From an uncultured Sphingomonadaceae bacterium (GTDB taxonomy: Bacteria > Pseudomonadota > Alphaproteobacteria > Sphingomonadales > Sphingomonadaceae), in assembly GCA_938050045.1 (NCBI GenBank), contig CALLJS010000003.1, positions 1 to 64,000 of the forward strand: DNA of 64,000 nucleotides, written 5' to 3'. Shown piece after piece: positions 34,569-43,324 of this stretch. The stretch's first letter is position 1. Every line of letters begins with the position of its first letter. The translations under genes were made by a program, and so were the position numbers. The notes beneath the pieces are model-generated. The model saw only the letters and a list, made by a program, of their open reading frames with translations, did no database searches and was not told the DNA's origin.

Positions 34569-35459
34569 ATGAGCGCATTACTAAAAGAATATCGCAGCTT
34601 TTTGGCTGATAATCGGCGCAAATCCGACCATACGGTGCGTGCGTATAGCACAGCAGCGCAGCGTTTTACCGATTTCCTAACCAACCATAATGGCAAGCTG
34701 TGCGATACAGAGATGCTTGGCACGATCAAATCTGCTGACATTCGTTCTTATCTAGCGATGCGGCGCAGCGAAGGGCTGACCAACCGCTCGACAGCGCGCG
34801 AATTATCTGCGATCAAAGCTTTTTTGCGCTTTGCATTAGGCGAAGATGCAGCCTTACCGATCATGCGCGCGCCCAAAATTGCGCAGAGCGTTCCGCGCCC
34901 TCTCAGCCCCGAAGATGCGGTTAATTTGGCCGATGATATTGCCCAAAGCGCGACCAAGGATTGGACAGGCGCGCGCGATTGGGCGGTGCTGCTCATGCTG
35001 TATGGCTGTGGACTACGGATTAGCGAAGCTACTGGATTAAAGGGCGATATATTACCGCTAGGCGAGAGCATCCGCGTGACCGGAAAGCGCGATAAGACTC
35101 GGATCATTCCCATCATCGACCCTGTCAAAAATGCGATAGAAAATTATATAGAATTATGCCCTTACGCCGTTGATCGCAATGCCCCTTTGTTTCGCGGGAC
35201 GCGGGGCGGCGCGCTCTCGCCCGCGCTCATCCGCCGCGCTGTGCAAGGGGCGAGAAAGCGTCTTGGGCTGCCCGATAATGCCACGCCGCATGCTCTGCGT
35301 CATAGCTTCGCCTCGCATTTGCTGGCGGGCGGTGCGGACTTGCGATCTTTGCAGGAATTGCTGGGCCATGCGAGCTTAAGCAGCACGCAAGTTTACACGG
35401 CGGTCGACACAGCGATGCTGCTCGATGAATATGAAAATGCGCATCCGCGCTCGGGTTGA
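34569..35459 (+). CDS. xerC: Site-specific tyrosine recombinase XerC
   Basis: 296 aa. SAM-like N-terminal domain, then catalytic Arg150 (GCGLRISEA), Lys173 (GKRDKTRIIP), His241 and Arg244 (PHALRHSFASHLL), His267 (LGHASLS) and Tyr276. Together with XerD (8149-9060) it resolves chromosome dimers. Assigned as XerC because the other copy has the XerD neighbourhood and because of the FLTNHNG/LSAIKAFLRF type N-terminus; the C/D labels are inference. It follows hemW by 54 bp. Confidence 0.9.
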   Translation: MSALLKEYRSFLADNRRKSDHTVRAYSTAAQRFTDFLTNHNGKLCDTEMLGTIKSADIRSYLAMRRSEGLTNRSTARELSAIKAFLRFALGEDAALPIMRAPKIAQSVPRPLSPEDAVNLADDIAQSATKDWTGARDWAVLLMLYGCGLRISEATGLKGDILPLGESIRVTGKRDKTRIIPIIDPVKNAIENYIELCPYAVDRNAPLFRGTRGGALSPALIRRAVQGARKRLGLPDNATPHALRHSFASHLLAGGADLRSLQELLGHASLSSTQVYTAVDTAMLLDEYENAHPRSG

Positions 35460-35823
35460 TTTGCTTTTCATGCATCGCTGATTTCGTCATCCTCAGCGCG
35501 CATCCACTATTCTAAACGCTCGCCCGTCATCCTAAATGCACGCCCGTCATGCTGAATTTATTTCAGGATACCCCATCCGCGCATATTATCATGCTAAAAC
35601 AAGTTCAGCATGATAAAAATTTAGGGGCTGATCTATAAGATTGATTATTGTTGGATTGGTTTGAGCCATATTTTGAGAGTTTTCAAGAGTTGATCTGGCG
35701 GTCCATAATTGAAACGCCATTCGCATTCCCGAAAAACGGGAATCCAGTCATTAAAAAGACTCATTATTCTCACTCGTCATTCCCGCGAAAGCGGGAATTC
35801 AGCACCGATAAAATTAAACGAAT
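35460..35823. repeat. Gene-free gap filled with palindromic intergenic repeats
   Basis: No coding region is seen. It holds (a) CGCCCGTCATCCTAAATGCA next to a related CGCCCGTCATGCTGAAT; (b) GTCATGCTGAATTTATTTCAG (from 35548) and, inverted, TAAAACAAGTTCAGCATGAT, which can pair; (c) two REP-like palindromes, CATTCCCGAAAAACGGGAATC (35724-35744) and GTCATTCCCGCGAAAGCGGGA (35776-35796). Such elements are common between convergent genes in Proteobacteria; here xerC and gshB converge and the hairpins may serve as terminators. Confidence 0.8.
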
Positions 35824-36774
35824 TTACCCCAATCTAGCAAGGCAAGCATCCCAAATCATGCCCGCGCTATCGCTGCCATTATAGACGTCAATGGCCACAA
35901 TACCCGTGGGCGATGTCACATTAATCTCGGTCAGCCATTGCCCGCCAATCACATCAATCCCAACAAATGTTAAGCCCTTGGCTTTGAGATCAGGGCCCAT
36001 CGCCGCGCAAATTTCTTTTTCGCGCGCGGTTAGCTCTGATTTTTCGGCATAACCGCCCTGCGCTAGGTTCGAACGAAACTCGCCTTGGCCTGGCTTGCGG
36101 TTAATTGCGCCCGCGACCACGCCATCGATTAGCACAATCCGTTTATCACCCTCGGATACTTCGGGCAAGAACGCCTGCACCATATGCGGCTCGCGCCATG
36201 TGCCGTTAAACACCTCTAATAAGGCGCTTAAATTGCTGCCATCTTCGGGAATAAGGAATATCGCTTTACCGCCATTGCCATGCAGCGGTTTTACAACAAT
36301 CTTGCCATATTTGGCCTGAAAGCTGCGCACTTCATCCAAATCGCGGGTGATGATTGTCGGTGGCATAAATTGCGCATAATCGAGAACATAGACTTTTTCG
36401 GGCGCATTGCGCACCGATACGGGGTCATTGACCACCAATGTTTCGCCTTTAAGCCGTTCGAGTAAATGCGTCGCGGTGATATAACCTACATCGAAGGGCG
36501 GGTCTTGGCGCATCATTACCACATCAATATCGCGGCCCAAATCAAGGCGGACGTCATCGCCAAAACGAAAATGATTGCCCTTAACGCGCTGTAAATCATG
36601 CACGCTGCGGGCTTTGGCAATGATACGGCCATCAACCAAAGAGAGCGTCTCTACATCATAATGATAAATCTCATAGCCGCGCTCTTGCGCCGATAGCATG
36701 AGCGCAAAACTACTGTCCCCCGCTATCCCAATATCTGCCATAGGGTCCATTTGCATTGCGATTTTGAGGGTCAT
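35824..36774 (-). CDS. gshB: Glutathione synthase
   Basis: 316 aa, standard GshB length. N-terminal KIAMQMDPMADIGIAGDSSFALML, ATP-grasp motifs VVKPLHGNGGKAIF and LTEINVTSPTGI, and the GGYAEKSELT segment. It joins glycine to gamma-glutamylcysteine using ATP. It follows yraN and rsmI on the minus strand, a conserved alphaproteobacterial order. Confidence 0.97.
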   Translation of the reverse strand: MTLKIAMQMDPMADIGIAGDSSFALMLSAQERGYEIYHYDVETLSLVDGRIIAKARSVHDLQRVKGNHFRFGDDVRLDLGRDIDVVMMRQDPPFDVGYITATHLLERLKGETLVVNDPVSVRNAPEKVYVLDYAQFMPPTIITRDLDEVRSFQAKYGKIVVKPLHGNGGKAIFLIPEDGSNLSALLEVFNGTWREPHMVQAFLPEVSEGDKRIVLIDGVVAGAINRKPGQGEFRSNLAQGGYAEKSELTAREKEICAAMGPDLKAKGLTFVGIDVIGGQWLTEINVTSPTGIVAIDVYNGSDSAGMIWDACLARLG

Positions 36775-36836
36775 AGCATCATCCTAAAGTAACATATATT
36801 CTTATGTAGGCGCAAAAACGCATCATGCAATATTAC

Positions 36837-37190
36837 TTATCCATCGTGATGCACATTCTTTAGATGGATGGGCCAAGACCAAGGCGCGATTAAGATTATA
36901 TCAAAGCGTTTATTGCCTGGATATTGATGCGCTATTGCATGGGCCGCCGCCACAACCCGCTTCATTTTATGGGCATTGATTGACTGCTCTAAATCACTGC
37001 TTTTGCTTCGTAATTTTACTTCTACAAAGACGGTGATGCCAAAACGATGCGCGATTATATCAATTTCTCCGCGCGGATTGCGCACCCGCTGCGCCAATAG
37101 ACGATAGCCTTGTAAGCGCAACCACCAAGCCGCTATTGTTTCAGCATGACGGCCCTTTTTTTCGGCTAATTTACGCTTATTCATCTGCAT
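36837..37190 (-). CDS. YraN/UPF0102 family endonuclease-like protein
   Basis: 117 aa. Family signature: GRHAETIAAWWLRLQGYRLLAQRVRNPRGEIDII and VFVEVKLRS, the E-x-D-x(n)-E-V-K pattern of the Holliday-junction-resolvase/restriction-endonuclease fold. Function undetermined. Start uncertain: ATG at 37190 or 37184 both overlap the end of rsmI (stop 37177-37179). Lies between rsmI and gshB. Confidence 0.9.
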   Translation of the reverse strand: MQMNKRKLAEKKGRHAETIAAWWLRLQGYRLLAQRVRNPRGEIDIIAHRFGITVFVEVKLRSKSSDLEQSINAHKMKRVVAAAHAIAHQYPGNKRFDIILIAPWSWPIHLKNVHHDG

Positions 37191-38043
37191 TTTGTACGGA
37201 TTTAATGACATTGGCGCGTGCATAAAGCTCTTTGCGGTCTAACCCAAAACGCCCCGCAATCTCAGCCGCCGCCTTGGACGCGGGTAAGCGCGATAAAGCT
37301 TCCATCAAAGCTGCATCCGCATCACCTTGCTCAAACGAATCAATATGGTGCGGCGGGCCAACAATGATACAAATTTCGCCTTTTGGTGATTCTGCGCCGT
37401 AAAAATCCAATAATTTAGATAATTTTCCGCACTGAGTTTCTTCGAATTTTTTGGTGATTTCACGGACAACCGCTGCATTTCTATCCCCCAAAACGGCCAA
37501 TAAATCGTCCAGACATTGGCGCAATCGTCGGCCACTTTCATAGAATATCAGCGTTGAATCCAGCACGATAAATTTCTGTAAAACATTCTGCCTAGCCTTT
37601 GTTTTAGAGGGCAAAAATCCCTCAAAAAAGAAACGATCTGTGGGTAATCCGCTTAATGTTAGCGCAGCAATAGCCGCGCTTGGCCCAGGCATAGTGGATA
37701 CAAAAACCCCCTGATTTCGGGCCTCTCGCACCAATTTATACCCCGGATCAGATATAAGCGGCGTCCCAGCATCGCTCACGAGGGCCACAATCCCATTGAC
37801 GGCTATGCCAAGCAATTCATCGCGCACTTTATCATTGCTATGATCGTGATAGGGGCGCATTTTTTTCTTTATGCCAAGGTGATACAATAGTTTACCCGTA
37901 ACCCTGCTATCCTCAACAGCAACGCAATCCGCCGCTTGCAGTATATCAATGGCCCGCTGTGACATATCTGCAAGGTTGCCGATAGGGGTCGCAACAATGT
38001 ATAGACCGTTCTCAAAATAATTATTTGGCGAGGATGATGTCAT
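37177..38043 (-). CDS. rsmI: 16S rRNA (cytidine1402-2'-O)-methyltransferase
   Basis: 288 aa. TP-methylase fold with LYIVATPIGNLADMSQRA, VEDSRVTGKLL, DAGTPLISDPGY and MPGPSAAIAALTLSGLPTDRFFFEGFLP. It methylates the 2'-OH of C1402 in the ribosomal P-site. Start at 38043 is chosen from family length; the longer reading would cover the divergent lipoprotein gene. The ATG overlaps the ATG of the divergent gene within one CATG (38041-38044). Confidence 0.96.
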   Translation of the reverse strand: MTSSSPNNYFENGLYIVATPIGNLADMSQRAIDILQAADCVAVEDSRVTGKLLYHLGIKKKMRPYHDHSNDKVRDELLGIAVNGIVALVSDAGTPLISDPGYKLVREARNQGVFVSTMPGPSAAIAALTLSGLPTDRFFFEGFLPSKTKARQNVLQKFIVLDSTLIFYESGRRLRQCLDDLLAVLGDRNAAVVREITKKFEETQCGKLSKLLDFYGAESPKGEICIIVGPPHHIDSFEQGDADAALMEALSRLPASKAAAEIAGRFGLDRKELYARANVIKSVQNADE

Positions 38044-39277
38044 GAATTTCACTATTGCAGCACAATCTGCAGAACAGCAAGGTTCTAACAATGTGCAGCG
38101 CATTTTGAATGATAATGAAGCTTGGAGATGGATTAAACGTAGCGCAGCAGCAGCAGGGTTAAGCTTTTTAGCAGCTTGTTCTACCCTTGTACCTAACACA
38201 GCGCCAACGAATGCGCCTCCCGCATCGACTACTAATGCGGCTATTAATGTTGTTGCGGCTGATAGCGATCGTCATCGCGTTGCATTATTATTACCCATTA
38301 GCGGCAAAGACGGCGATGTTGGACAAACGCTCGCAAATGCAACAACCTTGGCTTTGCTCGATACAAAATCCTCCAATATCCGCATGACCACCTATGACAC
38401 AGCGCTAGGCGTTCAAACAGCAGCGCAACAAGCTATTGCGGATGGAAATAAGCTCATTCTGGGCCCATTGCGCGGTGATAATGTTGTTGCGGTAGCAGGG
38501 ATTGCACGCCGTGCCAATGTGCCTATCATCAGCTTTTCCAATGATGTTAGCGCAGCAGGTGAAAATGTATTTCTGATGGGGCATTTGCCCAACCAATCTA
38601 TCAACCGCGTGATAAAATTTGCTAAAGAACGCGGCAAGACACGTTTTGCTGGATTAGTCCCTAAAAATGTATTTGGCCAGCGCGCGCTTTCTAACCTTAC
38701 CCGTTCTGTGTATGATGCAGGCGGCACTATGGTCACTATCCAAGAATATGATGGCAATAGCCGTTCCAGCATAGAGGCTGCTGCGCGTAAAATAATCAAT
38801 ATTGAAGATATTGATGCTGTCTTGATAGCCGATAGCGGTAAAAAGGCCGCGATTAGCGCAGCCTATTTGCGCGGCAATGGCGTGCAAAGCATACAAATTA
38901 TGGGTACGGATCGCTGGAATGTCGATAATAGTTTGGTAAGCAGCAGCGTCATGCGCGGGTCATGGTTTGCCAGCGTTGCTGATGGCCTATACCGTCAATA
39001 TGCCGCCAGCTATCGTTCGCGCTTTAACGCTACACCTTTGCGTCTATCAAGCCTTGGTTATGATTCGGTATTGTTGGTCGCGCGTGTTGCTCGTAATTGG
39101 CCTGTGGGCACCAATTTCCCAGTAGAGAGGCTTACCGATCCTGGCGGTTTCATTGGCATTGATGGTGCATTTCGGTTCATGCCCAATGGTTTGTCAGAGC
39201 GTATGTTAGAGGTGCAAGAAGTTCGCCAAGGACAATATGTCACTATTGATGCTGCGCCGCGCGCATTTGGTCAATAA
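38042..39277 (+). CDS. LpoA-like penicillin-binding protein activator lipoprotein
   Basis: 411 aa as opened at 38042. A lipobox LAAC (Cys46) is followed by a Pro/Thr/Asn-rich linker, then a periplasmic-binding-protein fold (RVALLLPISGKDGDVGQTLANATTLAL, GPLRGDNV, SFSNDVSAAGENVFLMG). The alphaproteobacterial LppC/LpoA family activates PBP1-type synthases; placement next to rsmI and yraN mirrors E. coli yraL-lpoA-yraN. The 45 residues before the Cys are long for a signal peptide; a TTG at 38105 would give a normal 24-residue signal (MNDNEAWRWIKRSAAAAG...), so the true start may be there. Confidence 0.87.
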   Translation: MNFTIAAQSAEQQGSNNVQRILNDNEAWRWIKRSAAAAGLSFLAACSTLVPNTAPTNAPPASTTNAAINVVAADSDRHRVALLLPISGKDGDVGQTLANATTLALLDTKSSNIRMTTYDTALGVQTAAQQAIADGNKLILGPLRGDNVVAVAGIARRANVPIISFSNDVSAAGENVFLMGHLPNQSINRVIKFAKERGKTRFAGLVPKNVFGQRALSNLTRSVYDAGGTMVTIQEYDGNSRSSIEAAARKIINIEDIDAVLIADSGKKAAISAAYLRGNGVQSIQIMGTDRWNVDNSLVSSSVMRGSWFASVADGLYRQYAASYRSRFNATPLRLSSLGYDSVLLVARVARNWPVGTNFPVERLTDPGGFIGIDGAFRFMPNGLSERMLEVQEVRQGQYVTIDAAPRAFGQ

Positions 39278-39338
39278 GATAATAGGCTGAATATAATAGT
39301 GCTGAATATCAATATAGCCTGTTCTTGAGGCGGCATCC

Positions 39339-39932
39339 TTATGCGCTAACGCCGCGTTCTTTACGCATCTTATTAAGCTTTTTCAGCACCATTTGACGCT
39401 TCAAGCGCGATAAATGGTCGATAAATAATATGCCTTCTAAATGATCCATTTCATGTTGCAAACATGTGGCCATCAGACCTTCCATCTCTTGTTCATGAAC
39501 TTTCCCGTCCAAATCCTGCCAACGCGCTCTTATCGTGGCTGGGCGTTCTACATCGGCGAATTGATCTGGCACAGAGAGGCAGCCCTCTTTATAGCCCGCC
39601 ATTGTATCAGACGGATCTAAAATTTCTGGGTTCACAAATATTAATGGGTTTTTCTCGAGCCCTTTTTCGTTGGGTTCTTTTTCATTGGGCTCTTTTTCGT
39701 TGGGCTCTTTTTCGTTGGGTTCTGGGCCTTCTGAAACTTCTTGTAAGTCAATGACCAATATGCGTTTAGGAACGCCCACTTGAATAGCCGCCAAGCCGAT
39801 GCCATTAGCGGCATACATCGTATCCGTCATATCCTCGACAAGCGTTTTGAGCGCATCGTCAAATTCTTCTACTGGGGTCGATACAGTTTTAAGACGTGCA
39901 TCGGGGACTTCTAATATTTGTAAAATAGCCAT
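39339..39932 (-). CDS. def: Peptide deformylase with EPNEK repeat insertion
   Basis: 197 aa. All three motifs are intact: GIGLAAIQVG (residues 44-53), EGCLSVP (Cys118) and HEMDHLEG (His160, Glu161, His164). It removes the formyl group from nascent proteins. Between the second and third beta strands (residues 71-90) it carries four perfect EPNEK repeats (15-nt units) that lengthen a surface loop beyond the usual ~175 aa. Start at 39932 (MAILQILEVPD) rather than the longer reading. Confidence 0.97.
   Translation of the reverse strand: MAILQILEVPDARLKTVSTPVEEFDDALKTLVEDMTDTMYAANGIGLAAIQVGVPKRILVIDLQEVSEGPEPNEKEPNEKEPNEKEPNEKGLEKNPLIFVNPEILDPSDTMAGYKEGCLSVPDQFADVERPATIRARWQDLDGKVHEQEMEGLMATCLQHEMDHLEGILFIDHLSRLKRQMVLKKLNKMRKERGVSA
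39662..39721. repeat. Four 15-nt tandem repeats inside def
   Basis: On the plus strand CTTTTTCGTTGGGTT, CTTTTTCATTGGGCT, CTTTTTCGTTGGGCT and CTTTTTCGTTGGGTT lie head to tail. Differences are silent (all read EPNEK on the coding strand). Confidence 0.95.
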
Positions 39933-40019
39933 AATCGCCAAATAGGGATTATTTAGCTGGCGGTCAACGCTACAAAGCGTCAAATATTTAATCGAGGAAA
40001 TCGAACAAATCGATTTTTT

Positions 40020-40481
40020 TCATGCTCTCAAATCTTTTGAAGACCCCAGGTTTATATAAGATGTAATGCTTTTTACCTGTGGTAAAGTACCCAAAGTATC
40101 AGAATGGAATGATTTATACGCTATTAAATCAGCTACCTCTACCCGCAAGAAATATTCAATCGCCCCCGTTACATCATGACATTCAATGACTTCTGGGGCA
40201 GCATCCATCGCCATTTCAAACGCCTGCGCATCTTTTTTGCTATGCCCAGACAGACCCACCATGACAAATATAACAGCACCAACCCCCAGCTTGCTGCGGT
40301 CAATAACAGCGCGATAGCCCGTAATTATCTTTTTGCGCTCTAATTCTTGCACACGCCGCAAGCAGGCCGATGGAGATAATCCAACCAAATTAGCCAATTC
40401 CACATTAGGGATTCGCGCATTATCTTCTAATGCACGCAATATTCCACGATCTATAGCATCAATTTCCATCATATATTGCAT
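40020..40481 (-). CDS. Lrp/AsnC-family transcriptional regulator
   Basis: 153 aa. N-terminal helix-turn-helix (IDAIDRGILRALEDNARIPNVELANLVGLSPSACLRRVQELE) and C-terminal RAM domain with LGVGAVIFVMVGL and EVIECHDVTGAIEYFLRVEVADL. Such regulators respond to amino acids. It is divergent from the indoleamine 2,3-dioxygenase gene across 95 bp and is its likely regulator. Several ATG codons near the start (40481, 40472, 40469) make the exact N-terminus uncertain. Confidence 0.93.
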   Translation of the reverse strand: MQYMMEIDAIDRGILRALEDNARIPNVELANLVGLSPSACLRRVQELERKKIITGYRAVIDRSKLGVGAVIFVMVGLSGHSKKDAQAFEMAMDAAPEVIECHDVTGAIEYFLRVEVADLIAYKSFHSDTLGTLPQVKSITSYINLGSSKDLRA

Positions 40482-40576
40482 AAATAGCTTATATTAAGAT
40501 GATATTGCAAGATATTTCCTTGGAAAATGATATAGTGAGCTATTGATAAATTATTACATAAGCAAGAGGGTTGAGA

Positions 40577-41755
40577 ATGACTATATTAGCATTAGAAAAT
40601 TATGACATGTCATCAGAAAGAGGCTTTTTATGTCATTATGATGCAAGCCAGATCAATTTTAATGATAAAATGCGCGAAGTTAGGGACATTGCATTAAATT
40701 TACCAAAAATAATAACTACAGGAAAAATTCGTGATTATTTGAATGATAATTTGCCCATACTCGACGTCAGCAGCGATTTTGATGGATTATCAGATGCCGA
40801 ATTGCGTATGGCAATGATCCATTATTCTTTCATGGTGCAATCTTATATTTGGGGCGAACCTAATCCACCCAATATTTTACCGGCTTGTTTGGCGCAGCCA
40901 ATCGTGGCTCTTTCTGATAAATTAGATCAACCACCGCTGATGACATATAGTGGCTATGTACTTGATAATTGGGCAAAGATAGATAAAAATAAACCAATTA
41001 ATCTTGATAATATCTATATGATACAAAATTTTTTAGCCGGCCAAGACGAGGCATGGTTCGTGCTTGTCCATGTAGCGATTGAGGCGCATGCAGGGGAAGT
41101 TTTAGCCTCTATGGGCCCAATCATCGAAGCAAGCCAGAATGATGACAGCGAAACGGTTCAAAATTTATTAGAAGCTAATGCGCTTCGATGGGCTGGTATC
41201 AATGCTATTTTTGATCGTATGCCAGAGAAATGTGACCCCTATATTTATTTTGAGCGCGTGCGTCCTTATATTCATGGCTGGAAAGATAACCCTGCTTTAC
41301 CCGATGGAATAATATATGAAGGGGTCGAACGCTATGGCAATAAAGCGCAAGCATTTCGCGGACAAACCGGATCACAATCCTCTATTGTTCCTTCGATGGA
41401 TGCTCTGTTATGCGTTGGCCATGCGGCCGATCCGCTTAGGGAATATTTGGATCAATTACATATGTACCGTTCGCCCAAACACCGCAAATTCATCGAAGAT
41501 ATCCGAGCAAAGAGCAAGTTACGGTCTTATGTAGAAAACGCGAATAATGTTGGGCTGACAGAGGCTTATAATTCAAATATTCAGGCCGTTGCTGATTTTA
41601 GGACGCGCCATCTCGAATATGCGGCAAGCTATATTAACAAACAGCAAAAACAAGCAGATGGGAATGATACGGATATTGGAACGGGCGGAACACCGTTTAT
41701 GCGCTATCTGAAAAAACATCGTGATGAGACATCTGCAAATCTAATAAAGGTTTGA
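40577..41755 (+). CDS. Indoleamine 2,3-dioxygenase
   Basis: 392 aa, heme dioxygenase of the IDO family. Recognised by RPYIHGW (residues 229-235), TGSQSSIVPSMDALLCVGHA (264-283), FRTRHLEYAASYI with proximal heme ligand His345, and GTGGTPFMRYLKKHRDET near the C-terminus. It opens the indole ring of tryptophan to N-formylkynurenine, first step of the kynurenine route. No kynurenine formamidase or other pathway gene follows (recR is convergent). The ATG at 40577 has AGAGGG upstream; an in-frame TTG at 40571 is less likely. Confidence 0.92.
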   Translation: MTILALENYDMSSERGFLCHYDASQINFNDKMREVRDIALNLPKIITTGKIRDYLNDNLPILDVSSDFDGLSDAELRMAMIHYSFMVQSYIWGEPNPPNILPACLAQPIVALSDKLDQPPLMTYSGYVLDNWAKIDKNKPINLDNIYMIQNFLAGQDEAWFVLVHVAIEAHAGEVLASMGPIIEASQNDDSETVQNLLEANALRWAGINAIFDRMPEKCDPYIYFERVRPYIHGWKDNPALPDGIIYEGVERYGNKAQAFRGQTGSQSSIVPSMDALLCVGHAADPLREYLDQLHMYRSPKHRKFIEDIRAKSKLRSYVENANNVGLTEAYNSNIQAVADFRTRHLEYAASYINKQQKQADGNDTDIGTGGTPFMRYLKKHRDETSANLIKV

Positions 41756-41767
41756 ACTTAAAATATT

Positions 41768-42361
41768 TTATACAGGACGACGGGCTCGCAAGGCTTGCGC
41801 TAATGTGCCCTCGTCCAAATAATCCAATTCTCCGCCTATGGGCAGTCCATGCGCCAATTGCGTTAATCGCACAGGGCTTTCTTCTAATCGTTCGGCGATA
41901 TAATGCGATGTCGCCTGCCCCTCTAGCGTCGCATTCATAGCAAGCACCACTTCATCAACCTCGCCGCTGCGCACCCGGTTTATCAGCTTATCAATATGTA
42001 AATCTTCGGGACGCACGCCATCGAGCGCCGATAATTTGCCGCCCAACACATGATATTTGCCCGCAAAAAGCCGTGATCTATCTAAGGCCCAAAGGTCAGA
42101 AACTTCCTCAACAACGCACAATGAACGCGCATCGCGCTTGCTATCGTTACAGATATGGCAGGGCGATATAGTGTCGATATTTGCGCATATAGAACAGGTC
42201 TTTAGATTCTCATTCACTGCGCCGAGTGCCGCCAACAAAGGTTGCAAAGCAGATTCGCGCTTTTTCATCAAATGTAGCACAACGCGCCGCGCCGAGCGCG
42301 GGCCAAGCCCAGGAAGACGAGATAATGATTGCGCCAATGCGTCTATTTCTTGCGAAGCCAT
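41768..42361 (-). CDS. recR: Recombination protein RecR
   Basis: 197 aa, full length. Helix-hairpin-helix ([20 protein letters not shown]), four-cysteine zinc finger ([16 protein letters not shown]), Toprim domain ([13 protein letters not shown]) and C-terminal Walker-like region ([27 protein letters not shown]). Acts with RecO/RecF in gap repair. Divergent from fmt; convergent with the dioxygenase gene 12 bp away. Confidence 0.97.
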   Translation of the reverse strand: MASQEIDALAQSLSRLPGLGPRSARRVVLHLMKKRESALQPLLAALGAVNENLKTCSICANIDTISPCHICNDSKRDARSLCVVEEVSDLWALDRSRLFAGKYHVLGGKLSALDGVRPEDLHIDKLINRVRSGEVDEVVLAMNATLEGQATSHYIAERLEESPVRLTQLAHGLPIGGELDYLDEGTLAQALRARRPV

Positions 42362-42409
42362 GCTCGATTACCTAAAGCCTATTACAAACTTTTGCCAAGG
42401 GAAAATTAT

Positions 42410-43324
42410 ATGCGCATTGCTTTTATGGGAACACCTAATTTTGCTGTCCCTGCTCTGCGCGCTCTGCAGGCGGCGGGGCATGATATTGCCGCCGTCTATA
42501 CCCAGCCCCCGCGCCCTGCCAATCGCGGCAAAAAGCTTACCAAATCAGCGGTGCATAGTGCGGCTGAAGAATTGGGTTTAGCTGTTAAAACCCCGATAAA
42601 TTTCAAAGAAGAAAATGACCGTGATGAATTTGACGCCTTGGAGAGCGAGATTGCTATTGTTGCCGCTTATGGGCTGATTTTACCGCCCAGCATATTGGCT
42701 ATACCCAAGCATGGATGCCTTAATATACATGGCTCCTTATTACCCCGATGGCGCGGCGCAGCCCCCGTACAGCGTGCGATAGAAGCTGGCGATACAGAAA
42801 GCGGGGTCATGATTATGCAAATGGAATCGGGGCTCGACACAGGGCCCGTCCGCGCGACATCAAAAACCATTATCGCGCATAAAAATACCGCTGAATTGAC
42901 CGAAATATTGGCGCATATGGGTGCTAAATTGCTCGTGAGCGTTTTAGAGAATTTAGCCGCATATCCTGCCCTTACCCAAGCCGACGAAGGCGTTACTTAT
43001 GCGAAAAAAATCACCAAAGAAGAAGCCCGCATAGATTTTAGCCAAGCAGCGCAAATTATTGAGCGCAAAATTCGGGCTTATAATCCGATTCCTGGTGCTT
43101 TTTTTGAGCATGATAACATGCGCTATCGCATTCACAGCGCGCAGATTATCGACAAACAAGGCAGCAACGGCACAATCATAGATGAGCATATGACCATCGC
43201 TTGTGGCCATCAATCCATACGCCCCACCATCATCCAAAAAGCGGGAAAGCCAAAAATGACTTTAGATGAATTTTTGCGCGGTCATACATTTCCGACAGGC
43301 ACTCAGCTCGGCCTTAAAATATGA
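42410..43324 (+). CDS. fmt: Methionyl-tRNA formyltransferase
   Basis: 304 aa. [16 protein letters not shown] at the start, formyl-THF site [35 protein letters not shown] and C-terminal tRNA-binding domain. Start at 42410 with AAGGGAAAATTAT upstream; a longer reading overlaps recR. Its stop overlaps the truA start (ATGA). The usual def-fmt adjacency is broken; def is 2.5 kb away on the other strand. Confidence 0.97.
   Translation: MRIAFMGTPNFAVPALRALQAAGHDIAAVYTQPPRPANRGKKLTKSAVHSAAEELGLAVKTPINFKEENDRDEFDALESEIAIVAAYGLILPPSILAIPKHGCLNIHGSLLPRWRGAAPVQRAIEAGDTESGVMIMQMESGLDTGPVRATSKTIIAHKNTAELTEILAHMGAKLLVSVLENLAAYPALTQADEGVTYAKKITKEEARIDFSQAAQIIERKIRAYNPIPGAFFEHDNMRYRIHSAQIIDKQGSNGTIIDEHMTIACGHQSIRPTIIQKAGKPKMTLDEFLRGHTFPTGTQLGLKI

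Noticed and set aside
37177-38199. Longer rsmI reading
   Set aside because: Its first 52 codons are antisense to the LpoA-like gene and are absent from the family; the start at 38043 fits.
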